A stretch of 60,000 nucleotides of DNA, from assembly GCF_029227915.1 (NCBI RefSeq), contig NC_079879.1:7876001-7936000 (forward strand), given 5' to 3'. Positions 9,801 through 21,800 of the stretch are shown here, in pieces; position 1 is the first letter of the stretch; each line of letters opens with the position of its first letter. The notes beneath the pieces were generated by a model, which was given only the letters and a program-made list of their open reading frames with translations, did no database searches and had not been told where the DNA came from. Made by a program: the position numbers and the translations under genes. The stretch is from Hydractinia symbiolongicarpus (taxonomy: Eukaryota; Cnidaria; Hydrozoa; Anthoathecata; Hydractiniidae).

Positions 9801-12800
9801 CCAAAAAATTAGTCAGCAAAAAGTGACCATGTTAATAAAAAATGTAAAAGATGATTAATATTTCCACAGACTAAACAATCAATCACATTTCAAAGATTAG
9901 ATGCATCTAACTTTTTTTTTTAAAAAAATTTTAGTTGTTAATATAAACATGTTATTTTAGATTATGCTGGCTAACCCAGGAGGTCAGGAAGAGTGTATGC
10001 AAGCCTTAGCACTATATCCATATCGTGGCACAAAAGAGGATCATTTAACATTTGATAAAAATGACCATATCAATGTGCGAGAACAACAAGATCAATGGTG
10101 GTTTGGTGAATCAAATGGAAAGGTGAGACCTTCGTTCATGTTGGTTACTTTTCTTACGCTGCAAGTTACTGTTACGTTGAACGGTATCTTTTCTTACCTA
10201 GCCAAAAAATGGTCAAAATGTCCACCTTTAAGAAAGTGATATTTGTTGAAATTAATTTTTCTGATAATAACTTTACTTTTTGGTTCACAATTAATAGTTT
10301 TATTTTAAAACTGGATTTTAAACTTTATAGTACTTTGTTTTTATGGTCTCTCTGTTTTCTTGATTTATTCTAAACTAAATTCACATTAGATTGACATCAA
10401 TGTTTTTAATTAATTTAGTGAAGTCATTACATTAGTTTCACCACCGTGTAGGTAACTAGGGACTACTGAGGACCGATTTAGGTTAATTTCCAAAGCTGGG
10501 AAAATTCACCTGTTGTGGAAATGATTATTTTAACCAGTTTACACAGTGGAGGAAACAACTGTCATCAAAATAAAATCAATTATCAAGCCAAGTGATTCAT
10601 GGGTTATTCTAGCATCTCTATGTTGTCTATAAGCTAAAGGTGATAGGTTTGGCTAGTGATAAGCGTGTGCATTTTTTTATTGTCCAATCACTGGCTTCCA
10701 ACCATTGTCTTTTATATCATCAGTTTGTTTTTAACATTGTAATTTTCAAAAATAAAACTTTTGTCAAATCATATATCTTTTTTAACAGAGTGGGTGGTTT
10801 CCGAAATCTTATGTAAAACCAGTTGGCAGTGGAGTTCCACAGAATACTATTCATATTGAAGCTATATATGACATTGCAGGAGATCCAGTAGAAAAGAAAC
10901 TTAGAGGTGAATTATGTCGCTTTACAACTTTCTGATTCTATACACAAACCTAAGGTTTGGATATAGTTGGAAAAGTTTGATATCATTAAATTGTATTACT
11001 GTGATATACAAATTATGAGCTAAAACGTAATTTTAATTTTGAGGTTTATAACTGATTTGCTAAATTATTTATACCACAAACTTTTAGTAAGGCTAATTTT
11101 AGCTATCCTTAATTTTCGGGAATATATTAAACTAGTGCCTTTTGTGTTTCTTAATAATCACTCCCACTTCTTTTAGAATGTGTGGCAATGTTTGATTACT
11201 CTGGCCAGGAAGGTGACCTTTCATTTAACGAAGGAGATGTGATCGCTATCATCAATAATGAAGGTGATTGGTGGGAAGGAAGGTGTAATGGTAATGTTGG
11301 GATATTTCCAGCAAATTATGTGCAAATGAAAGAATCTACTAATAAAGAAACTACACCTGAGGTAACTTTCTGCAAGTTTTAATACACAAGCCTTTAAACT
11401 TATCATAATCTGATATTGTTGTTTTTAATCTTATCTGCTTCAAAGCCCAGGGGTAGACCAAGAAAGACTTGGCATAAGGTGGTAAGGACATATTTGATGC
11501 AGAGGAATTTGAGATTAGATCAGATTGAAAACGGGTTATTAATATACCCCGTCCAACCCATGCTAGCATGGGAAACAGACATTAAGCTGAGAATGATGAT
11601 AATGATAATGGTTATGGATGCTCTTGTTTAAAATGATAATCCAAAAACTCAAATAAACACATTTTAAATTAAAAAAAAAATTTTTCCAATAGATTTTGTC
11701 AGTGCAGTTTATGAATCAAACTTACTGCTCCATTTTTTTTCTTCTACAAACTACAAATCATTGGCAAACACTTAGTTGTATTTTATAGAAGTATAACAAG
11801 TCCTAACAAACTATTATTATTATTATTAATCCGGGTATTTATACAGGATATTGCCACTTCAGTGTTGGAAACACTGTTATCAATGTGGGTCCTGTGATCG
11901 GAAGGTATGCATTAAGTATACACTGGCAATACCTACCCAATTTCCCTCACATGGCATGGGTTGACCCATAGCTGTGGTAAAGGCACTTGCTAAACATGCC
12001 CACGCTGTGGACCGAACCATGGACCTTGTGATTGCGAACGGAACTCCATAACCACAAGGCCATGCACCACGGCATTTTCTATCAACTGGAGTAAAAGCAG
12101 GTGGCAGATTAGCTTTGAAATTTTGGTAGTTAACACTCAACTCCATTTTATAGATTATTGTGAACAAGAAGCCGGAAGTTGCATCTGTCACATCTAAATA
12201 CACTGCAGCTGGTGAGGGAGAAATTTCTATCAAAGTTGGTCAATTAGTTCATGTGTTGGAAAAAAATTCAAATGGATGGTGGAAAGGAGAGTTGCAAGTA
12301 CGTACTGTACATTGTTATAAGGGTTATGAAACATGTTGTAGTTTTTTGCTTTGTTCACTCACAGAACGGTCTGACGGTTTTCATTAATTTCACTAGGGAA
12401 CATCTAGCGCACTTTGTAATTAGGAACATTTTTAACGCGAAAATTTTTTGATGGTAAGGTAAACATTACAAAGTTTGTTTTGAATTTGAATTGCATAAAA
12501 GTCCATGAGCTGGTGCAAGCAATTTATTTTTGTTTTGTGTCAAGGTAATTCTTTTTAATACTTTGGTGTGAAATTCAGGTGCGTGGTAAGAACAAACCCA
12601 ATGGGTGGTTTCCAGAAAGTCATGTTAAATTAATGTCAAAATCGAAAAATGAACAACCAGCTCCAACTCAAGCTCCTTCTGCTGAACATCATGGTGGTGA
12701 AGATATATACTCTGTGCCTATGAAACGAAAAGGTGAGCTCTAAATTTTACCGAATCTTAAAAACAAAAAAACCCAGAACACTGTTTATACTTGTTGGCAA

Positions 12801-15800
12801 GCTGAAAACTGGGAGAAATCCAGGAAAAACACACCCCAGAAAATCTCAGGACACTCAATATTTTATGGTTAAAGTCAAGAAAATATGATTTTTAATGCCT
12901 AAGTTTTAAGCTGATACAATAATACATCGTAATCCATAGTTTGCAACTAGTGCAGTAATTTTTTTTACAAAATCAATGAAGATATAGGCATCGGTCAGGG
13001 AAAAGTCAGCACATTTCTTTTAGGAAGTGACTAATCACTCTTCTGGAAGGTTTTTTTTTTAGATTCTTAAAAACTACAGGTTTTTACTATATTGTTTTAA
13101 CTATGTTCAAAACCACAAAATATACTGTAAGATACGCTTATTAAATGTCATTTTTAGACCAACAAGAACAGGTGCTAGCCATATTATGCTACTAGTGCAC
13201 CCATTTTTTCTCAGTCAGTGAAGATATTGCCATCAGTCTGGAAACATTCAACACATTTCTTTAGATGTGGCTAGTCTATTCTGGAAGGTTTTTTTTATAG
13301 ACTCTTAAAACTACATGTTTTCACTATATATACTAGAAATTCGACGATTTTTTCACTTTTATAAACTGTTATTAAATGTCATTTTTAGATCAACAAGAAC
13401 AAGTGCTAGCCATGTTTTCATACACAGCACAGAATGATGACGAGCTGACATTTTACAAAGGTAGTGTTATCAATGTCATCAGTAAAGATGCTGATTGGTG
13501 GAAAGGAGAACTGAATGGACAAATAGGCGTGTTTCCATTCAACTATGTACAAGCCTTACGCAGTGACATGCAAGAGACGACAAGCCAATGTAAGTGAATG
13601 CAAAGCTATTTGCATTTAGTATATATATTTTAGGAGAATTTTCTTGATAATTTAATATTGTTTTCTACCCAATAAAAGTCAGAATAGAGATATCTTACAC
13701 ATTATAGACAATAGACAATTTCTTCGTGGTGAAAGGATTTTTAATTTTTGTTCTTTGGGTTTCTGTTGCTATTACTACTCAGTAAAATGTGGTAAAATTT
13801 TCTATACTTGATCATTTGTATTCAAAACACGTGAACGTGAAATTTATGTGGGTTGATTTCTTGCTTTCCTCATCTAGTTTTTGAATTTAAAATTATTTTT
13901 TTGTACTTCAGTTTAAACATAATACCAGCATATATTTAATCTTTCATATTTTTTCAGGCACAAATATACAATATTTCTTTTACTTACTAAACAACTAAAA
14001 CTTAGTTTGGCTGGGCGAGACCATGTCACGTTTAGTATTTTCTTACATATATTTATATATATATATATATATAATGTTATAATAAGTTTCTATTTGCGTA
14101 TTTCTTTTTGTGTTTCTTTGAAAGTAAGATTATATGTTAACATTTCATAGCCAGCAGCAACTAATGTAATCAAAGACAGTTATTTAAATTTTGTCCATTC
14201 TTTTTTGTCAGCTTTTATATTGCTGCTGTGTTAATAAGCCACTACAATATCCTTCAAGTTAATGGAAGAAAAACGTTACACTGCTGGGTATGAAAAGTCA
14301 AATTTTTGTTCGATTTTAAAATAACAGTATGATTAGGTAGCGAATTGTAAAATTATTTTTCAACTTAATAAAAAATATTACTACTACTATGGAAAAAACG
14401 TTTTTTTCTTCCATTCTCTTGAAGTGTTTCTTTTCTGATAACAATGAAGAATGGTGTCATATTGAACACAATTTTCTAATGCTTGAAACAACTTCATTCA
14501 TAGTCAATAAGTTGATACTAGCTGCTGTTTTTTTTTGTGTTGTTTATTCACCACTCAGAATCCAGTTGACTTGACCTTACCAACGATTTGCATTGAAAAA
14601 TTCGGCAACTGATATTCAAACATTGTTTTTCACCCTCTTCTCTAGAGTTTGATATCTAAATTAAAGTTGAAAGGCAACCATTTCGAGCACACAGAGGATA
14701 TTATGTTACTCTGGAGAGGTGCCACAATAAAGCAGAATTTGGCTATTATTACTAGTTGTTATTGCGTGAAAAAGTCACAGATTTGCCTGTCAACAAATAA
14801 ACTTCTCTACTAGGAACGAATGAAACTGTGTGCATCTACTTGAAACACACAGAGTGTGGCTATTATTATGGACACTAGTTGTTAAAAATCTACTGGTTTG
14901 CCCGTCTGTAAATTATTTACTCTAGTGGGAAACCCATAATAAAGTTTTGCAAGCCATTTTGAACATACAGAATACAGCTATGTTTAAAAAATGTCTAATA
15001 CAATGAATTCACGAAAACGCTTGATGCATAATCAACAATGCTGTTCTAACAATAATTAAGTAAAACGAATTTTTATGAAAATAAAAATTCCTTTTAAACT
15101 CTGATAATTAAATTTGTAATATTGCAAATAAAAAATACAAATAAGAAAGGAGTATAAATTATTAAACAAATCAAGTAAGAGAAAATCATAGACAGTTTTT
15201 TTTACAAATGCTTTTGAAAATTAAGTTTCACCACAAGAACTCTCTTTTTTGTTATTTTATTTGTAAAATTTAAACACATTACAACAATGTTAACTTGTGA
15301 AGTTACTAGTATTACTTTACCAGGTAAGTAGTGTAATTCATATTGTTAAAAACTTATAAGTAAATAAAATATACTATTTTTGGCGTTTAGGGTCTGGTGC
15401 TTTTGATTCAAAGTTATTAAAATCCATGTCAAAAACTGAACGACAAAGACAGGTGGGTTATCGTTTGCTTGAGTCTAGTTGTTTTTGGGAGGGGCTGGTT
15501 GGAGATAGGACGGGAGAGGTAGAAAGAAGGGTGACAGTCGGTTACCTACGGAGTAAATAAAATAAACTTTTGTCTAATCTTGAAAAAGCCTAGGTTTTAA
15601 GTCATACCTAACATTTATTTAAATTTTTTCTGCATGCTTAGAATATTTTCCAATATGAAATGAAGCCTTATTGTTTTTCAACTGGTATTTGTTTGAACAT
15701 AATTTTGACTGCAAAGCGTCAGAGGTTTATATTTGTTTTGTTTGCAATTTTACCTGCTTTTTTTAGAATCATATCTACGAGTTAATCAACACTGAACAAG

Positions 15801-18800
15801 ATTATATGAACGATCTCAGTTTGACACTAGAGGTAAATCAACTGCTCTTTTGTTGTTGTCGTTGTCGTTGTTGTTTTAAATTCCTTTAACACAAATGCAA
15901 TCTTATATTCTTCTCACTAAACCAAATGTTTCTTACCTTGTTTTTAAGCCAGAAGTTGTATTATAAAACAACAGGACAGGAAAGGAAATAAAATTTTTTA
16001 GTTATTACATTTCACAGGCCCATGTAGGTCTTAGAAGAGCATGTAACTATGCCCATTCTATCAAAGTGAAAATATCCCTTTACTTTGATCTACCAAAAAA
16101 GTAAAAATTGTGGTGTTTTAGGTGTTCTACAACCCAATGGCAGATGCTCATATTCTTACAGATCAAGAACTTCACACTGTGTTCATCAATTGGAAAGAAT
16201 TAATCATGTGCAACATGAAGTTTCTAAAGTAACAATTTCAAATAATTTATTGTACCTGCAGCATATTTAATTAGGCATAACCTAATTTCCTAAAATTTTT
16301 CACCATTTTTTAGTCAAAGTATTGATTTTTTCCACTACAGAACAATGTTTATTTCTACAATTGTTGTTACGCTAATAAATGTTTTTGTGTTATCAATGAT
16401 ACATGACAGTAAGTGTATATAAAGCAGCCCAAAGTTTTATATTTTCAGGACCAATTTTTTTTTATTTTGCAAACAACATATATGGCGTCATTACTGGTGC
16501 TAATTTTTTTTAAAAAATTTTAACACATTTTTAATTTTGAAACTTGTCAACTCATTAGTTTCATTTCAAGTTCAGGACTTAAACGTTAGCACTTTATATG
16601 CCTCCTCTTACCCCCTCCCTCCAGGGTTATACGCGTCAGTGTAATAGGGTGGTTGTTACTTTTTTTAGAGCTATGCTTGTGCGAAAGAAAATGTCTCAAA
16701 CAGACAAGATTGAAGGGATTGGGGACATCTTAGTTGAGCAGGTTGACTTTTTGCTAGTTTCGAGCATACTGTTTATTTGTGTCAATTCGTTGATTCGGTG
16801 AAATCATATGAACAATTATCATAATTGACCCTTTCTTTTTTTCAGTTGCCACATTTTAGTCCATATATTCGCTTCTGCAGTTGCATGTTGAATGCATGTC
16901 GACTTTTGCAAGACAAAGTTGAGAAAGATGCAGAATTCAAACAGTTTGAAAAGGTGATACTGCTGTTGCTAGACAGATGTGATAATTTATAGAGAGTAAT
17001 GTCTAAACTGGAAGGGAAGTACAGTTTTGTCAAAATCAGACCTTTAGCAAAGTAACATTCCAACAAAAAGTTTGCAAAGTAATAAAAAAGTGCCACTTAA
17101 TTTAGGATCGGGAAATATACCATCTTAAACACTGTTGATGTTTTCAAACCAAAATATATTCTGCAGCGAAGAACCACGTGGGATCTTTACCAAGTAAGGA
17201 ATTAATTAAAATTTCCCTATAAATAAATTTTTCTTTCTTTTAGAGATGTGCAGGAGATTCGCGTTTGAAACAAAATTTATCGCTCAGTAGCTACCTGTTG
17301 AAACCTTTGCAAAGAATCACAAAGTATCCTCTAGTAATTACAAACGTAAGTACTTCATGTGTGCCTCAGTAAGACAACTTCTATATGTTATGACATTTAC
17401 TGTTTGTGATGGCTTGACTGATTGCTGAGATACATTTTCATACACGTCGCATTGATGCAGTGGTTAACACGTGATACGACTCGTTATCGCAAGGTTAAGG
17501 TGCGATCTGACACATCCAAAATTCTAGCGGAAAATAGTCACACCAAAACCTTTCGCATCCAACTTTCTCAAATTTATTAAAACTAAAATATTTCAGAGAA
17601 GGTGTGATTGAAAAAAACATTTTAATAGTTGTACATCCATTTTTAGTGACTTCGTATATTATTACATTTATTTTTACTTACAAATTATTTCGTGCTTTTT
17701 CTTCTCTTTTGTCATCCTCAAAATATTCGTCGTCAATGTTTTTTTCATCTTGCGTAGGCCTTCTCTGTGGGTGTTTTTCCCCTTCTGTGGCATTATAATT
17801 TGTCCGGTCTTCTTTTATAAGATTTTTTATAAAATTTGCAAAAAAGCTTGTTTTTAAGACGCCCTAAAGTTTATCTCGTAACTTTTTTCCCCAACAATTT
17901 ATTTGACAAAACTTTTCATTACAATGATACACCCATCTTACACAGGAACGTGTGATTTACTTTCAGCTGAATAGAACTGTCACCAGTTAGTAATATTGCT
18001 CAAGCCAAACGCAACTACAGAAGTATTTAGATGGCACTTCTGTACCTCCTTTGTTATGCTGTTATTTCTAAATTTTAGATTCTCAAGTATACACCTGAAG
18101 ATTATTTTGATCGAGAAAACCTTTTGTTGGCATTGGAAAAATCTGAAGACTTATGTTCACAAGTTTGTGCATGTTAAAATAATATATTGTACACGCTAAA
18201 ATCAACTTATGGACCTATAATTCACATATAGCTTCTTTGCTGACACTCTATACAGATTTGAACGAGTTTTTTTGTTTTTTTTATTAGGGAAGAGGTTTGG
18301 GGAGGAGGAACCCAATTTTTTTCAAATCATTGCTTTTTACTTAATACGCTAAAAAACATACCATTTCTTCAAGCGATCAAAAAAGTCCAGTTTTTTTTGC
18401 TTTATCGTGAGTTTTTTGTAGCAAAAAAGTTGAGAGCTGTTCAGGGTTTTTAATTTCACACACATGGAGTAAAAAATACCAACATTTTTTGTAGGTTAAC
18501 GAGGGAGTCAGATCACAAGAAAGTTCAAATCGTTTAGAATGGTTACAAGAGAGAGTTAATCTTGAAGGACTGGAGGAGGTATACTGCTTATTTAATTTTG
18601 TGTTTTTGTTGATCCACAAGTGTCCAACACAAACGCTTTTAAAAGAAAGACCTGATTTTTTTGTTTTTTTTTTAGAAACTAGTCTTTAATTCACAGACGA
18701 ATTGCTTAGGTCAGCGTAAATATTTATACCATGGTACACTTCACAAGGTGGGTGTTGTATTCTGAGTTTGTTGTTAATTTTTTTCTGACCTTAATTGTGT

Positions 18801-21800
18801 ATAACGACTTTTTTTGTGACTGGGTGAGATTACGTTAAAACACGGTAAAAATTATGGCTAATGAATTTGCGTTCATTCTTAGGACATAAAATAGCAGTCA
18901 AACGCCATACGCTGTGTCCGTTTAAATATGTTACGTGAAGTCACGGATGTTCTTTTGATAATTAAAGTTTTCTAAACCTGATATTCTGTTTTTATTTTAG
19001 CACAAAAGTAATAAAGAATTGAAAGCATTTTTATTCAACGATTTTTTGCTCTTATGTCGAGAACACAGCGGTGGTCATCTGCATTCGAAAGCCATTTTTC
19101 ATCCTGACAGTGACATGAAGCTTACGATATATAAAAAGGTGAGAAGGGTAGAAGGTGCGGGAGGTTTCTGTAATTTGTGTGGTAATTTGTATTTTCTCAA
19201 ATTCATCTTGTTTTTTTCAGCCAATATTTCTAAACGAGGTGATAGTTAAGAATCCTTCAGATCCCGAAGGTAACTTAATTTGGTTAATATTGTAAATAAG
19301 TCAGATCTCCCTTTAAAAGTCGCGTTTATTGTTTGAAAGTATACATTAGAATTTTATTTCGTGCTACAAAACCAACATTATTACAGTTTTAAAAGTCTTA
19401 AGGATTTCATGCGTTTGCAGACAATGAATTTTTTCAACAACCAATAAAAAATGCGAAAACGCTGCCATCTTTAATGTAATTGCTATTGGACATATTGAGC
19501 GCCGACTTCAAAAATTTCAGCCAAGAACACTTAATAGTGAGCTTAATTTAGTTTTAACAAGAATACTAAACGATGTTAATTTTTCAGTTGAAATTCAAAA
19601 ATGTTCTATAGTGTTCCTTAAGGTCAATTCTTTGATAATTTTCTACGTGAATTATATTTAAGGTAACTCGAATATCAGCGTGATGTAGAGCGTAGATTGT
19701 TGTGAAGGTGTTGTAAGCCAACATGTAAACAAACAGTGGAACAGACATGAAAATATTCTCAAAATCTTTCTTTTTAGTGAACGACACATTATTTCATTTA
19801 TCACACATTGATAGAGTATATTTCTTTCGAGCTGATACCAAAACTGAGAGGTAACAATATTTTTACCTATTTTTTATTGTGATTTTTATGACTTTCCCAG
19901 GATTGTTGGAAGATAATCCAATGTGAAGCAACTTTCCAGCCACCTTTTTTTTTGATTTCCCGTGGACATTTTTGTTATTGGTTAAAATTGAAATTTTTTG
20001 CGTGTTGCGACTCTTTGTTATATATTTTTAGAGTTCGTACCATGGCCTATTGGAACTACTCAGAGATTCTCAAAGCTAATAATTCTTTTTGTATTACTTT
20101 CATCGAACTACAATAATGTCTGTTGCTTAGCCTAAGTTTCGATGTGATACTTAAAATATATTTAAATTTTTCTTGTCTTAAAAACTTGTTATATACTAAC
20201 AAATGAGCAACTGACAAACAACTTGAAAATAATTCTTTATTTCTAGAAACACGTGGGTATCCATGATACAAAAAGCATCCCAACTCTTCATTGAAACTGA
20301 GCGAGACAAACGTAATCGGGCAACTCGAGGTTACCTACGTCTTATAATTTGCATTATCTAGACTATCAAGCCTCCTTTAGCTTTGATCAATTATAATGGT
20401 TCATTTATCCTAATGTCGGTCAATAGTTTCCACAACTCAAGACTTTCGTATGATTATTTGACTGCTTCCTTCGTATATGCTCTTTTTGCTTGGAAGATTG
20501 GCCCATCATTCACAGGCTCACCTTATGCGTTTTAATAAACATTGTTATTAAAAAATTTCGCAATTCGTACTGACTTGTGTTTTTTAAATTATTTTGATTC
20601 CAAACAAGAAAATTATGCATGGAATTTCAACACAGCCACCATGCCCCGATCTCAATGTATAATACAATGTTTTTCATTGTATGTTCAAACCCTTTGCGTT
20701 CTTTTAAATTTTTTTTAAACTTTTATCTACCGCGTTTTGCGATATCTCGTAACACGCACTTATCGGGTTGAAATATTCATCTTTTGTGAAGTGTTGCTAT
20801 AATTTCTTTATCGACTTTTTAGCACGGTCTCTTGGTGAAGCTGAAGTAGGGCGGTTAGTGGTTACAATCATAGAAGGCGCAGATCTTCAAGCATCCGATC
20901 CACGTGGTAGGTTTTACTGTATCTTGTGCGTTTTTTTTAATTTATGTAAGTTATGTAATTTATGTAAATACTAGTCGTCAACCCGTGGAAAAATGCACGG
21001 GGTCGCCCGTCCTTTATACATTGCATCACGTGTTTGTATAACAGACAGACGACAGGTATTAGAGTTTTTTTGAAAAGAGCAAGAAAAGAACTTTTCCCGA
21101 ATTTTTTTTTTTTTAAACTTCGATTTATGGATTTTTTGCCAATTAGATTTAGGATGCCAAAAAACTGGCAAACTTAAAACGGCGAACGTAAAACAGTGGG
21201 ATTTGTAGAAAAAAGAATTATCAAACAACTAAATTTTTAAATTTAGCCATAAGACCATACCACGCTTGCTCTTATTTTTGTTAGTAATTGCAGGTTATTT
21301 GTTGATTTCAGTTTCTAACATTTTGAACAATTATTTAGGCACTAGTGATCCGTATTGCGAAGTCAGCATGGGTTCTCAAGAGCACAGAACGAAAGTTATT
21401 CCCAAAGATTTGAATCCAAAGTGGAATTCCACCGTGAGTTGAAACTATTTTTGGTTGACTGTCGTGGAATCGTATAAAAGTAATTTTATCGGCAAGCAAA
21501 TGTATCGTTTGATATTTGCTTCAATAAAAAACCCTGGGTTCTAAGCAATACGAGATTTACAGTTCGAAAGGGTCATACTTCCCTCTTCCCACCCTTTAAC
21601 CATATGACCCTTCTCCTTTAGAACTATTCTTTTCCTCGATCTTTAGGTAGTTGCACTCATATTTGGGTACTGGGTATTTTTAGGCAAAAAGTCTTTCCCC
21701 CCACTCACCGATAATTCACTTAACGCGTATTAATAAGAGAATATCGTGTTAATTTAACAGATAAACTTTTGTACTATTTAATTAAAGTAAACAAATTCTA

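Noticed and set aside
17447-17530. tRNA gene
   Set aside because: A- and B-box-like pieces are present but no cloverleaf can be folded; at best a SINE relic.
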